Assembly (NCBI GenBank): GCA_003116875.1
Contig: BCKT01000009.1
Coordinates: 186,001-250,000 of the forward strand
Direction of reading: 5' to 3'
Length of the DNA stretch: 64,000 bases
Source of the DNA: Takashimella koratensis
Taxonomy: Eukaryota; Basidiomycota; Tremellomycetes; Trichosporonales; Tetragoniomycetaceae
Shown piece by piece: positions 25,634 through 37,696 of the stretch. Below the pieces are notes generated by a model. That model did not search any database and was not told where the DNA came from. It saw only the letters and a list, made by a program, of their open reading frames with translations. The first letter of the stretch is position 1; every line of letters starts with the position of its first letter. Both the position numbers and the translations under genes were made by a program.

Positions 25634-26042
25634 AGGGTCGCCAGATTCAGCGTTGGAGCGGAATTCAATTGTGTCTTATGTTTGTGTTACGTATCTGTTT
25701 GTTCGTACTGTACGACCCTTGCCCGGCTGTACGACTAGAGATAGAAGTGTTGCCGTATCCCCCTTGTCATGTATCGTTTCGGCTCGGCTCGACTCGTTGT
25801 GGATAGGCTAGGTATCTGTGTGCAAATGTGTATGGATGGTTGGATGATGGCAGGCGGGTTGAGTGATGGAGATAGGCACAAGCCGTTCAGACTTTGATTG
25901 ATAGAATTATCGCCCACAACACACTTATCTACAACCACCTCTCACCCACCCACGGCGCTCTACATACTTCATTCTCGTCACTCCAGTCCTCGCCAAGTCG
26001 ACAGTTCAAGACCCACACCCATAACCCAAGAACCCAAGAACC
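25634..26042. other. Intergenic, no gene seen
   Basis: 3' flank of acyl-CoA oxidase and 5' flank of the tetraspan gene. No coding region, repeat or RNA gene recognised. Confidence 0.4.
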
Positions 26043-27208
26043 ATGTGTATCGAAGATTACAGGGAGGGTCATATCCTCCTTGGTCTTTTCCTCACCCTCG
26101 CTGCGATCGTGATGCTGTAAGTACCTGTGATTGATCTGAACCAACCCGGCGCCGATACATCATCTCTGTTGGAATAGGCGTAGGGCGTGGTGTACCCTTT
26201 GTCAAAGATGGGAGATTGGGGCCGACTTTTGTGATATGATCACTCTCGTCATTGTTAGGCTGACTTGAGTGACCACCCTGTCTCTGTGTCCTCACTGCCG
26301 TCGCCATCTTTATCGTCCCTCTACGCTATCTACGCTGTTTACTCTGTTTACTCTGTCTACGCTCGCTTCGCTCGCTCCAGCTCCCTTGCCACATTCTCTT
26401 CTCCTTTCCGACACGACATCTACTTCCTCTCCATCACCGACGGCCATCGCTTCGGAGCGTTTGGGTACTGCCCAACCCCGACGGCTTCCCTCTCGGACCC
26501 ATGCACCAAAGTCTTTGGGTACGCGTATAGGTCGAATGGAGATCAACAAGCCGAGACGATAGAGTGGTTGACAAAAGCGGTGGCGGTTTGTTTCCCCGCT
26601 GGTAAGTGCCACGACAAGTTGGTTGTTGGTTCATACCGTGTTGCCTCGTCTCTCTACTCACTTGTCTGGGGTGGGGTGTCTGCAAAACGCCAGGAGGAAT
26701 GCTGACGTGTCATTGCATAGGCGCAGTATCCGAGATCATCGCGTTCTTCGCGCTTCTCTGGAGTCTATGCACTTCGGCATGCTGCATGACCCACCACCTC
26801 TGGTTCCGAACTTGGAAAGTAAGTGAAAAAGACCTGGGTTCACACATAAGATAAGTCAACCGGGGGTGTTTGATTAACTCGTTGAATCTCAGTTCATTGG
26901 CTGCTCTTTCGCTGTACTAGGCAAGATTTTCGCTCTCGTTCTCTTCATCTCGGCGCGAAATCGATTCCATGAAGCGGGTATGGGCACTTCTTATGGACCC
27001 GCATTGTGGATCGCGATTGGAGCTGTCGTCGCTGCTGTTCTTGGGTAAGTCAGGAGTCAGGAGTAAAAGGAGTTCTTTGTGTGAACGAGGGAGATGGTGA
27101 GCAGTCGGTTGACAAGATATTCACGACGACAGGCTCATCTTTGGTGGACCAAAGTATGGTGGGAGATACATGTATCGAGCGCACGAAGATTACCCGTATC
27201 ATCTGTGA
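26043..27208 (+). CDS. Four-helix plasma-membrane protein, SUR7/PalI-like
   Basis: The first exon, 26043-26116, starts MCIEDYREGHILLGLFLTLA and gives the first membrane helix. A later exon has an extracellular-type loop with RFGAFGYCPTPTASLSDPCT and KVFGYAYRS, a pattern seen in claudin-like fungal SUR7/PalI proteins. Three more hydrophobic segments follow: EIIAFFALLWSLCTSACC, FAVLGKIFALVLFISA and LWIAIGAVVAAVLGLIFGG. The end is RAHEDYPYHL and TGA at 27206-27208. Family members sit in the plasma membrane and act in membrane domains or pH sensing; which of these applies here is not evident. The border of the second exon, near 26259 or later, is unresolved. Confidence 0.65.
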
Positions 27209-27498
27209 GACACGGTTGTCTTGCCGCAGCCAGCCATTCACTTGTCGTTTCCCTCTCTGGCGATCTCAAGTTACGATTAGATAGATGATTGACTTAATAG
27301 CCAGATCATTCTGTTTTCAGTTTACGGATACACGTTCTCAGTATCAGTAGTTGTCCGATCCGCCGATCTCAATGTCTCAATCAATCTAAACAGCTCCTGA
27401 TAAAAGGTCACCACGATGCATTTGGAGAATACAACAGTGGTGCGCCTCGAATAAGGAAGGACCAAGAACCACAATCTGCAAAGAATGCAAACCAGCGC

Positions 27499-29007
27499 TT
27501 AGTCGAAGAGACCGAAGCCCATGTCGTCGTCGGACTCCTCCTTCTCCTCCTCCTTGGCGGCGGCGGGGGCCTCCTCGGCGGCGGCCGAGGTCTCGGCAGC
27601 AGCGGCCGGGGCGGCGGCAGCGAACGCCTCGGGGTTGGCAAGGTACTCCTTGATCTGGGTCAAAAGTTAGCACATCACACCCACATAGTGGAGAGGAGAT
27701 ATGGGGTGAGAGAAGGGCGAAAGGAGATCAGAGGGTTTATGATTTGGTGTCTGCAGTCGAGGAAGCCCGCGGTGAAGCCAGGCTCCCCCGAGGTAAGAAA
27801 TCTCCAGTAGTAGAACTAAGAGCATCAGGAGAGGGGAAGGGGGGAACAAGGGGAGAATGGTCGGCACAAGAAGCGACCCGGCTCACCTTCTGGGTACCCT
27901 CGATCTCGTAGTCGGTGGCGAGGGAGACGGCGAGGATGTTCTTGTACGAGTTCATGAACGAGTGCATGACCGACGGGAGGGTAGGGATACCGATCGCGAG
28001 GGAGATGGCGGCGATGGTCTTGATACCCGAGGTGAACTGAGCAATGAGGGTCTTCTCCTCAACGTCAAGAACGTCCGAAGGGAAGACGGCACCGTTGTCG
28101 TAAACCTGAACAACAGTCATACCGTAGGTGAACGGGGAAATGTTGAGCATGTTGAGCAAAGTCGCCTCGGAGGAACCGACACGAGTACCGGCGGCAACGA
28201 CCTGAACGTCGCTGACGATTTCGATAGTACCACGCGCGATCTTGGTGGGGATACCGAGAGCCTGGAAGAAAGAGGTCTTTCCGGGCTCCATACCGGTGTT
28301 ACCACCAGGGACGGTAACGTCTTGAGGGGCGACGGCACCAGCACGAGCGGGAGCAGCGACCTTGTTCGAGACAATGATCTCACGAACGTCCTTGAGGTCG
28401 CCCGAGGTGAAGACGAAACCAATGTTGCCCTTGACGAAGGGGAGGAGCTTCTCGAGCTGAGGGAACTCGGGGAGGATGGTACGAACAGCACGGCGAACCA
28501 TGGTGTTCTTGCCCATAAGGACAACACCCTTGCCACGGAGCGACTGACGGATCATGTGGCATTGCTGCGACGAAACGTTGTCAATGTTGACGACGAACAT
28601 CGAGGCTAACGTGGGTTAGCATAGATTCAAGTCTTGGTGTGTCATGCACGCCCTTCTTGCCACCCATCTCTCCTTCAAACCGTCGGAACGTCTCTGTAGA
28701 ATTGATAACCTGCCCATTGACCACACTCTCATCGTCCCCAGACCCACACTGACTTCAACCACCCTCTCCTTTGACAGCTCCACGCTTGACACGATCAACA
28801 CCCGTCCACAGTCACCAACCCTCTCACATTCGTCTATCCTTGCCCATCCAATCTTCCATCTCCCTTATCCCTGTACGCTCTACGCCCTCCAATCCACCTC
28901 TCCTCTCAATCCGCTGTCCGGCTTGACTGTCGATACTCACGGTACTGCTCAATGAGAGCACGGAGCTTGGTGAAGTACACCTCCTTCTCGGCACGAGTTC
29001 CGCCCAT
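27499..29007 (-). CDS. RPP0: 60S acidic ribosomal protein P0
   Basis: Three exons, about 315 aa. The start is [20 protein letters not shown] at 29007. An intron separates this from the main exon (to about 28609), which carries [42 protein letters not shown], the [20 protein letters not shown] rRNA-binding region and [19 protein letters not shown]. The last exon is alanine-rich and ends in the universal stalk tail [13 protein letters not shown]0 anchors P1/P2 dimers on the large subunit and recruits translation GTPases. Codon use is strongly biased to C-ending codons, as expected for a highly expressed gene. Confidence 0.97.
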
Positions 29008-29466
29008 TTTTGCGAATTCGAGGGTGTTTAAAAAAAGTGAAAGAAGAGGAAAAGATCGAGTCGGTCGGTGGGTATGTGTACCTTGTCTCCCAAGTGAATC
29101 TCGATATGTGAGACCAGAAGGATGTTTAAAGACGAGGTGAAGTGTGGATGAGAGAAAGAGAGAAAGAAAGAGAATACGACGAAAAATGACCAGGGGTGAA
29201 ATTTGGGACCGACCCTGGATTCACAGTTTCGAGGACGGCGATATTCGGCGTTATCTCTTTGTATGGGCAGTGGTTGTAAGTGCAAGGCACGAGATGTGGC
29301 ACTTTGCCGGGGTGGATTCGATATCTCGACTTGGGACTTGGTATACACTCTCTACCACATCCACATCCACCACCACCACCACCTACACCCAACCACAGCT
29401 GCCTACACGCAGCGATACCACGAGCGAGCGGCAGATTGGGGACACAGGCATGGGGCGGCCGCGCAG
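29008..29466. other. Divergent promoter region
   Basis: Lies between P0 (minus) and the PPR-like gene (plus). An in-frame ATG near 29262 could extend the plus-strand gene, but the resulting sequence looks non-coding. No other feature seen. Confidence 0.4.
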
Positions 29467-31701
29467 ATGCAGCAGATACCGTTGCACCCGCTGCACCCGC
29501 TGCACAGGCACTTGCAGTCCACCGTCTCCACCGTCTTTCGCGCAATCGTCTTGCCTCGACTCGGAGCGAGCGTCACGCCGACTGCACCTGCCGTCTCACC
29601 ATCCAGGCGTCATCACTCTTCTTCCTCCACCCCATCATCTTCACATTCGGGACCGTCCCGACGCGGCGCAGCGTATCCAGCTGCTCTGGCGCGGCGCCGA
29701 CCAATATCAGCTCAGGCTTTAGACCCACAGCACTGCTCGTTCTCGACCCTCGGTCCGAGACTAAGAGCGACGTCGGCGGTCGAAGCGAGGGCGCAAGAGT
29801 ACGAATACGATTATGATTATGACATTCCCGATCCATGGGTAGTTAGGAGGAGGTATGACCAACACGTCTCATCGTCGAGTGGGTCTAGTCGATCGAATCG
29901 TGCGGAAGCACCTTTGGCGTCAAGTCCGGTGGAGGCAGCGACTGTAGCGAAAAAGGGGCTGAGAAGTGAGGAGCGGGCGGAGCACCTAGAGTTGGTAGAG
30001 GACGGATTGGAAGAAGTCAGTCGTCGTTGGAAAGGAAAGGGGAAGGAAGTTGTAGGGGATGAGGGTACGAAGGGGCAGAGAGAGGGTAGCGACACAAGAT
30101 CGTTGAATGAAGACCCGGCCCGAGCCACGACCCAACGGCGGCGACAACCCCCTCAAACAAACCCATACTCTCCACAAGCCGAACAACGTCGTAAACTCGC
30201 CGCGTCCGCTACTCTCCCACCCGCGCTCGCCCGACTCGTCTCGTCCCGACTCTTCCGAATGGCCGTGTTCTACCTGTACTCACACGAGAGCTATTCGCGG
30301 GACCCGGCAGTGATTGAGGCGCTTGCGAGGGAGCTGGATAAGGGTGGGGCAGTGTTACAGGCTCGAAGGCTGAGGAGGGGGTTGAAGCGTGTTTTGGAGG
30401 ATCGCGAGGTGTGCGGGACCGAGCATGGTGTTGGGGTCGACAGGCGGGTGGAGGCGGAAGGCAAAGGAGAAGAGGGGAAAATGAGCAAGCGGGAAGGGAG
30501 TGAGGCCACGGATACACTCTTCACCGGAGTACATCAAGATCCATTGTCATCGGTCAAGTTCACAACACGCGGCCCTCCCCGTCCCGGCAATTACCACCTC
30601 CTCCCTCGATCCTACGACGTCTCTCGTCCCCCCAACCTCACCCGACAACAGCGATTGACCCTGGAATACAACACGCAGCTAAGCTACCTCACCTTCCCAC
30701 CTCCCGCTGCGGTGGTGCCGTTTGCGTTCCAGAGATTTCGACTAGACGATCCGCGCAATCCGAGGTTTCGCAAAGGACGAGTGGTGGGGAAGGGGGCTAT
30801 GGGGGCAGGAGGAGTGGAGCACGGACATGACGTGATGAATGGGGGTAGTTCTGGAGCCAACGTCTCTGGCTATCGTCATGGTGAAACTCGCGCGACTCGA
30901 ACATACGCGAAAGCACGGTCCACAACTCATACCCAGTCCCAAGTCATCGCCTACCCCCCAGTCAAACGACTTAAACACCTTCGTCAACTTCTCACACGTA
31001 TCGACACACTCGTACAACATCGTGGGTTCGTACCGGATCGAGTGACGGCGAATATCGTGATCAAGTGTTGGATCGATAGTTTGTATCGATCGGGATACGA
31101 TGCGAATGCGGTAACTAGACCGAGCGAGACGGAAGGGTTGGAGATGATGAGGGGCGAGGAACTGGGACGCGGGGCAGATCGGGCAAGGGGGCAAGGGAGT
31201 GGAGGACAACCACCGCTCGAACAGGTGCTAGCGATGACTGCGGCAGAATTGGAAAGTGTGTTCAACCTCGTCTCTGCCAGTCTCGAGCCGCCTCCTACTC
31301 TCACCGAGCGAGATGCACCGACCGTCGACTCCAGTTCCAATTCCACCAGCACTTCCACGTCCCCTTCTTCCTCCTCTGCCCGTTCCACTCCTCACGCCTC
31401 CCCTTTCACTCCCATCGCCATCCCCTCCACCTCTTTCGACATCTTCCAACTCGCCCGAGAACGACCTGACCTTGCTCCCGCGGTACACGAAGCGATGACC
31501 TCTGAAATCAGCTACGACAGGCACGTCCGGCCCTTTGGGCTCATGGTCTCTCGAGCATTAGGCAGGGCAGGCGCGGTGGATTCGCAAAGAAGGGTCAGGG
31601 AGTGGATGAAGCGTTGGAGACTGAGAACAGAGGGGCATTCGTTTGAGGAGTTGGAGGTTGGGGAAGAGGAAGAGGGAGAGGAAGAAGGGAAGTCAGGTTG
31701 A
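29467..31701 (+). CDS. Probable mitochondrial PPR-like protein (744 aa)
   Basis: A single long frame. The chosen start, MQQIPLHPLHPLHRHLQS, is followed by Arg/Ser/His-rich sequence without acidic residues, resembling a mitochondrial presequence. A low-complexity charged region follows. Conserved-looking parts are ARLVSSRLFRMAVFYLYSHE, PRSYDVSRPPNLTRQQRL, VVPFAFQRFRLDDPRNPRF and the pair GFVPDRVTANIVIKCWIDS and GLMVSRALGRAGAVDSQRRV. The last two resemble helix pairs of pentatricopeptide repeats, which bind organellar RNA. The C-terminal end is acidic. PPR membership is inferred from the helix pattern alone; other helical-repeat families are possible. Confidence 0.6.
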   Translation: MQQIPLHPLHPLHRHLQSTVSTVFRAIVLPRLGASVTPTAPAVSPSRRHHSSSSTPSSSHSGPSRRGAAYPAALARRRPISAQALDPQHCSFSTLGPRLRATSAVEARAQEYEYDYDYDIPDPWVVRRRYDQHVSSSSGSSRSNRAEAPLASSPVEAATVAKKGLRSEERAEHLELVEDGLEEVSRRWKGKGKEVVGDEGTKGQREGSDTRSLNEDPARATTQRRRQPPQTNPYSPQAEQRRKLAASATLPPALARLVSSRLFRMAVFYLYSHESYSRDPAVIEALARELDKGGAVLQARRLRRGLKRVLEDREVCGTEHGVGVDRRVEAEGKGEEGKMSKREGSEATDTLFTGVHQDPLSSVKFTTRGPPRPGNYHLLPRSYDVSRPPNLTRQQRLTLEYNTQLSYLTFPPPAAVVPFAFQRFRLDDPRNPRFRKGRVVGKGAMGAGGVEHGHDVMNGGSSGANVSGYRHGETRATRTYAKARSTTHTQSQVIAYPPVKRLKHLRQLLTRIDTLVQHRGFVPDRVTANIVIKCWIDSLYRSGYDANAVTRPSETEGLEMMRGEELGRGADRARGQGSGGQPPLEQVLAMTAAELESVFNLVSASLEPPPTLTERDAPTVDSSSNSTSTSTSPSSSSARSTPHASPFTPIAIPSTSFDIFQLARERPDLAPAVHEAMTSEISYDRHVRPFGLMVSRALGRAGAVDSQRRVREWMKRWRLRTEGHSFEELEVGEEEEGEEEGKSG

Positions 31702-31988
31702 TCACAGATAGATGGGTAGGCAAGGGAGACTAGAGGTTAGGAGGGTAAAAGGGTATGGGAGATTGAAGAAGATAAGGAGATGACTGATAACACTGCATTG
31801 GATCCAATACATTTCCTCGCATATGCATACAACATGACACAGATGACTGATGATTGATGATTGATGGAACGATCTCGAGTGTTGCCCAGCCCTTACTCTC
31901 GCCAGAACTCTTTCACGCTATCTAGGCCTGCTGAATTCCTCGTATCTGGCTCCTCGACTACCTCTTACCTCCCGACATAGTCGCGGGC

Positions 31989-33486
31989 TCATTGGGACTT
32001 GCCCACCTCGCCTTCAATCCACCAATTATCCGCTTCCCAACCAGTCTTAATCACACGTAACCACCGCTCCCCTTCTCCATTTCTCTCCTCGCCCTCCTGC
32101 CCCTTGCCCTCTCCACGCGGACCGACAGGCACAGAATCCACTACCTCAAACCCCTCCGCTATTGCCGCGGAACGCACGAGGTCCCCGAGTTCCCCTTCGA
32201 CAAAGAGGTGGTAATATCGATGAAACACGGAACCCGAAGGATCGGGAGCAGCGCTGTTACCGGCAGTGGAGGTGGGGACGGCGGGTGCGCCTGGTTTCGG
32301 CGCAAGAACCCAGGGTACGAGCACGTCTTGAACCTTTGTAGGAGGGGCTGAAATCGCTTCTGAACCGTTGACCTTTGTCGCTGTTGATTCCGGTGCCGAG
32401 GCTGGACTTGGGTCGGTGGTCGACGAGTTTGGAGCAGAAGTTGAAGTCGCAGCCGTGCCCATCTTGCGTCGACTCTCGGGGCCTTGTTCATATGCCCAAA
32501 CGTAGATCATGAACCTCGCGAACGGAGGGGTATCTGATATCCGCAAGGGATGGAGAAGTGTCTTATGTCGGAGACGTATAGCATCAGCATGAAAAAGAGA
32601 TAGGAGGGATGGAAACAGGATTCTTGATCCGCCTACAGGTCCAAAGACTTACCTGGATGGCCCGTTGACGACGCTCTGGGGTAGAGAGGTGGTGTACTGC
32701 TGCTATCGAGATTGCAAAGTCCTACGACCAGGGGTGTGTCAACCAAACGTGGTCCCTCTCATACACCCTAATCGCAAGTTCCACCACCCTTATTCCACAT
32801 CCTAGAGAATGCCCAAGCCCATCGCCGAATCAGTGACTCACAAAGACTCCAGGACGCCAACACCTCTCTGTCAAATCCGCTCTCACACACTCTGCACCCG
32901 CCCCACCCTCTTCCACCGCCTTATGCGCAATCTCAAGCAACCCGCCAGACCTGTCGAGCGCGATCATGCTACTTCCTGAGGAAAAGGCGACAGGGACGTA
33001 TTTGCCGTTCCCGGCGCCGCTATCGAGTCCGATTGAGCCGGGGGGTTGGGAGCGGAGGAAAGTGTCGATTAGGGGCCATGGCTAAGGTAGCGAGGGAAGA
33101 GGTAAGCATGTCTCTAGGTGATGGCACACCTTCAGTCAAGGGCGAGGATGTGAAAGGCAGGAGAGACAGACATGTGATGTGATGAGGTACGATGTCTAGA
33201 TTGATACAACGACCGCTACGACGCCAAGGAGCTGAAGATTGAGTCTTCAAAGGTACCCAATCTCCCCTCGTCGATAGATTGATCATTTGACCCTTGTGGA
33301 CCAGAAACAGGAATAGACATGGACTCAAAGACGCAAAGACCGATGTTCCCACCCGAGTTGACTCACTTTAAACCTCGTCCGTGCAAAATGAGGCGCAATC
33401 GCATCGTACACGTCGTGGACAGTTCGTTGCTCGTCTGCGTCCGGATCGACAAAGGGGTCCACAGCGACTGGTACCGGTTTGGGCAT
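31989..33486 (-). CDS. TRM9: tRNA wobble-uridine methyltransferase Trm9-like
   Basis: About five exons, near 310 aa. The start is MPKPVPVAVDPFVDPDADEQ at 33486. Early exons give VHDVYDAIAPHFARTRFKPW, the SAM-binding motif GLDSGAGNGKY, IALDRSGGLLEIA and DFAISIAAVHHLSTPERR. The last exon begins RISDTPPFARFMIYVWAYEQ and contains DVLVPWVL and VFHRYYHLFVEGEL. All are landmarks of Trm9/ALKBH8, which forms mcm5U at the wobble position of tRNAs together with Trm112. A 40-residue Ser/Thr/Ala/Pro-rich insert lies between YEQGPESRRK and DVLVPW. The gene is divergent from the sphingolipid reductase gene. Confidence 0.92.
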
Positions 33487-33870
33487 GGCGATGAGGGGTG
33501 AGACGAGACGGGACGAGACGAGATGAGATGAGATGAAGTGTGGAGGTGAAATGTAAATACGGAAAAGTGGACATGAGATTTTGGAAATCTCGGGTCCGCC
33601 GTACGCCGTAGATTCGTTGTCGCGTGTCACGTTTCGGAATTGGGCAGGACCGTTGGATCCATCTCCTCTCCCATCTCCACACCATCGCCGATAGCCCGTG
33701 AAACGATCAGTCACTCCGTGGTTTATAGTGGACCGAGCTTTCACAAGTCATCAGTCATCAATCATCAGTCTTCAGTCTTGCGCGCAGGTTATAACACGAC
33801 CCAAAGGACTCCTCGCTCTTTGCTCTGCCCCCACCCGGCCCATCCTTCATCGCACTCACCCCACGTCGCT
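33487..33870. promoter_or_regulatory. Divergent promoter of TRM9 and TSC10
   Basis: A shared 384-bp upstream region. It contains a degenerate pentamer repeat (GAGAC then GAGAT) at 33500-33537 next to the TRM9 start. No other feature is visible. Confidence 0.4.
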
Positions 33871-35605
33871 ATGACCCGTGGCTGGTTCCCAATCCCGTCC
33901 TACACCACTACCCCATTCATCTACGTCCTCGTCTCCCTCGTTGTCGTCGTTGTTTCCATCCTGATCACTATGCCAGCTGGCAAGTTTGACCCCAAGGGCA
34001 AGGTGAGTGCCGCCAGGTTATTATCGCGAGCTTGTCAACGCTGCCTTATCACCCCTCACTCACTTCACCTCGCTTCTCCCTGCTCAGTCTCTCATCCAAC
34101 ACTCCCCTAACCACTCTCACCAGTCTCTCATCTGCATACAGGCTAACCAACCAGGTATGCTACGTCACCGGCGGGACGTTGGGCCTTGGCAAAGCCCTCG
34201 CTGAGGAGCTCGTACGCCGCGGGGCGCACGTCGTCGTTGTTGCACGCAACAAGGCTCGCGTCGATGCGACTGCCGAGAACCTGAAGGTAAGCCAAAAGTC
34301 CACAACCTCGTTATCCTTAACCACCACTACCTCACTCCTTTCTTCAACCTGTTTCCTTCGTCCTTCTCATTCGACGTGTGCTAACACATATTAGGGCATG
34401 GCGAAAGAGGGTCAAAAGATCCTCGGCGTCTCTGCTGACCTTTCGTCCCGCGAAGCGAGCGAGGCCGCTCTCGCTCAAGCATCTAAAGAGCTCGGCATGG
34501 CTTCTCCGGACTACGTCTTCCTCTGTGCTGGGTTCGGCAAGCCGACATTGTTCGTCGAAGCGCCCTCGGAGGATCTGACGAAGGTGGGTCGAGTTCTCCA
34601 GTCGCTCCATACGTCCAGTACAAGCATGGGCTGATAGTTTGACTACAAGGCGATGGACGGAATCTACTGGGTCTCAGCGTGGACAGCGCACGCCGTGATC
34701 AAGAGCATGGTGAAGAACAGTATCAAGGGGAAAGTCGTGTTCGTCTCTTCGTTCCTTGGTTACACTTCCTTTGCGGGCTGGGCGACTTACTCGCCTGGCA
34801 AATACGCCCTGCGCGGTGAGTTTGGGCTCCTCACACCACCTTTCACCACCTGCCCGCCTCGCAACCTCGTTTTTTCAACATCGGCTTTGGTGACGGGGCT
34901 GTGCTGTATCAAACAATGAGGAATCATTACTGATCCACTTCCTCGCAGGCCTCGCCGACGCACTCCGCTCCGAGATGCTCCTCCACGAAATCGACGTCCA
35001 CCTTTACATGCCGGCGGGGATGTTGACTCCCGGTCTTGAGGAAGAACAAAAGACCAAACCCGCCGTCACTCTTAAGATCGAAGAAGATGACCCGAAGATC
35101 ACCGCTGAAGCAGCGGCGAACCTCCTCCTTCGCGGTGAGTCTGAGTTCTGAGCCAAGGCTAGGCAGTGACTACAAGAAGCGGTGTCAGATAAACTTGGAA
35201 ACAGACACTGATTTGGATGTTCGCGTAAACCTACGAGTAGGTATCAAGAAGGGAAATTACCAGATCACAAACGACCTCATCACCGATCTCGTGAGGACGC
35301 AATCCTGTGGTGCCGTCCCAGGCAACGGTCCTCTCGACGCCGTCTACTGGTTCATTGCAGGTGTAAGTCTACAGGAAGCCGTGCTCGTCTTTCGCGAAAC
35401 GAGACCAAACTGCCTCATCCTATGATCAAAAGACAGGCGCTGACCATTTTGTCTCCCTTCAATCGACCTCTTTTTGCAATGCCGATACTTCACTCCGCTG
35501 GGATAGATCGGTCTACCGATTTGGCGCATGATGACCGACTCTACCGTCAGATCGTTCCGCACCAAGACGCGCGAAGATCTCACCGCCAAGGGTCTCATCC
35601 TCTAA
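33871..35605 (+). CDS. TSC10: 3-ketodihydrosphingosine reductase
   Basis: About eight exons, near 340 aa. The start is MTRGWFPIPSYTTTPFIYVL, with an N-terminal membrane helix at residues 15-34. Exons then encode GKVCYVTGGTLGLGKALAEE (NADPH-binding TGxxxGxG), VVVARNKARV, the YVFLCAGFGKP strand, KVVFVSSFLGYTSFAGWATY with the catalytic Ser, and YSPGKYALRGLADALRSEM with the Tyr-x3-Lys pair. The later part has a NPxx-type region, YMPAGMLTPGLEEEQKT, and a hydrophobic C-terminal segment AVYWFIAGIGLPIWRMM. It reduces 3-ketosphinganine to dihydrosphingosine at the ER, the second step of sphingolipid synthesis. The order of motifs and the PAGMLTPGLEEE segment separate it from other short-chain dehydrogenases. 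Confidence 0.93.
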
Positions 35606-35942
35606 TCCACTCGCCCAGATCGCCTTTGCTTGACTATCTGGCGTGCGCCAGTTGCACAGCACAGATCCACCAGCCCGGCGCCTCTCTCCTCACCCTGAAC
35701 CCTCCTGCTATCGTCCAGCTCTCGTTGACCCATTCGTCTAATTTCGGTCTCATGTGCATAGAATATGAAAGTACATTGCGTTTGTGATCCCAACGTGGTC
35801 GAGAGTTTCGATACCCTAATTACCCAAAAGTGGGATATTGCGATTCCATTCGTACAGTAGCCATGCAGAGTTATGCTCTCGTGATCATGTGTCGTGATTG
35901 TCGTTTGTCGTGATACTTGCCTTACTCGGTTTGCTCGCGCGC
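35606..35942. other. Convergent intergenic region, no gene seen
   Basis: 3' flanks of TSC10 and the HIT-finger gene. Nothing recognisable. Confidence 0.4.
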
Positions 35943-36789
35943 TCACATCCCCACCCCACAACCACCATCGCGCGCATGAACCTCGACGCAGTCCCGATCA
36001 CAGCTCCATTCCCCACACCGCGGACAAGCGTACACCCCGAGGTACCCACACGATGCGCAGATCTTCCTTGCTGGTGTGGATGGAGGAGGGGCAGAGGCGG
36101 TGATATATGGTGGCGTAGGGGATGAAGGCTGTCCAGATGGGGTTGGTCAGCATAGAGACGAGGAGGGAGTGAGGACGTCAGGCCATGGTGATTGGAGAGG
36201 TTGAGACATGGATCTCGAGAAAAGATGTCTCGTTCATCTCCCCAAACATGCGCGTGGGTATAGACATGGAAAACAGATCTGGACAAACTTACGAGCTCCT
36301 CGAGCCAATCTCGTAGACTCTTCTTGGCCAATACAATCTTCCTCACATTCCCACTCTGTTTCTTCCTCGCGTCCACCTTTGTTTGCCCTCCCACTCCCCC
36401 AGCCACAGCTGTCGTCCCACTCCCACCCGGCCCTGCGCTGCCCGGGGGTGTACCTGCCGCGTCGGTCGGGGTCGGTGGGTTTGAGCCTGTTCGATGACCC
36501 GGGATAAGCGGATGGGAGGAAGGGTAGAGGTGTGATTGTTGTTGTGATTGGGAGGGGAGGGGGATGAATGAGGATGCAGGAATGTCGGTGGGGTTGGTAC
36601 GCTGGAGGGTGTCAGTGAAGGCAGGTGGATGAGTAAGGAGGGAGGAGGGTAGGTTGGAAGCCCGGAAGGTGGTGGGAAAGCATGGAGGGGAAACGATGAC
36701 AGATTTGGGTCATGAGGGGACTCAAAACTCACTTCAAGATCTTCGAGCCTACGCTGGACGCGGCGGTCTCGAAAGTCGGAGGTAGACAT
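35943..36789 (-). CDS. VPS71: HIT zinc-finger subunit of the SWR1 complex (Vps71/ZNHIT1-like)
   Basis: Three exons, about 185 aa. The first exon (start 36789) encodes MSTSDFRDRRVQRRLEDLE, the basic helix typical of the N-terminus of ZNHIT1. The second is Ser/Pro/Gly-rich and ends KKSLRDWLEEL. The third reads TPPYITASAPPPSTPARK and then the HIT finger: CASCGYLGVYACPRCGEWSC, then DRDCVEVHARDGGC, with all eight metal ligands present. The PPYITA segment just before the finger is conserved in ZNHIT1. These proteins are part of SWR1/SRCAP, which deposits histone H2A.Z. The third-exon acceptor near 36125 was picked because it keeps the frame. Confidence 0.88.
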
Positions 36790-37696
36790 GGCGGCAACGG
36801 CGGTGGTGGAGGATGTTGGATGGATGGTGAGAAAGAGGAAGACTGACCCCGGACAATTGTTGATGGAGGTCTCCCACAAATCCGATTTCGTCAACAATCT
36901 GAGTGGCAAGTGGCGACCATCCATCTGGGGAGGCTGATTGATCACCACTCTCCCATCGTTCTCCTTGTTGCTACTAGAAGACAAGTGCATGATGGGATCT
37001 CTCTCCGTCTACTCTAGACTACTACAACGTCTCAGTGAGCAGAACGGTGAGTACTCCTTTGTAATCTGCTCAAACATGGCATGTCCGCAACGTGACCGGT
37101 GAAGACGTGGAGAGGATCCCCGCGTTTGAGAACTGAACACCTGAATACTATGAGAACAAAACAAAAGATCACAAGACGAGACGAACCCGTGACTCAAAAT
37201 TTATACCAAACGTGTTTCAGGAATGACTACATGCCTGTAGTTGCTGTGAGTCGTCTTGCATATCCCTTTCATCCTTGCGGGAGCATATGTTACCTTTCTT
37301 GATCTCTCTGTGCTCCTCCAATGTTATCGGAGACATTTCAACGATCAACGGGGTAACACTTGTACAACGGCGTTTCCTGTCCTTTTAAGCCCCCCCCCCC
37401 CCCCCGCGCGTTTCCCAAATCCCTCGCGTCTTCAAGTCCCACACCAAGTGACATGACTATTCAAAACAACTCTCTATACATCACTTCGCTCATCAGAACT
37501 CCTCTGCAGCCCGCTCGCCTCCTCCAACAGCCCCACCATTCATCACACACAAACACCCTTGACCGCAAACCCACTCCCACCGTAACCTGCGGTAGGTTGT
37601 TTTCCACAGTGAAGCTCTGATAACCTCTTAGTCCACGCCTGGGCTTGTAAACGCCTTCAAACAACCTCGTAACTCAGCGCACCGCTCCAGAAATCC
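36790..37696. other. Intergenic with a 16-base poly-C tract
   Basis: A 907-bp divergent region. A run of 16 C occupies 37390-37405. No coding sequence is recognised, although small frames exist on both strands. Confidence 0.45.

Noticed and set aside
27857..28609. 250-codon plus-strand frame
   Set aside because: Exactly antisense to the main exon of ribosomal protein P0; its Glu/Asp/Gly-rich composition reflects P0 codon bias.
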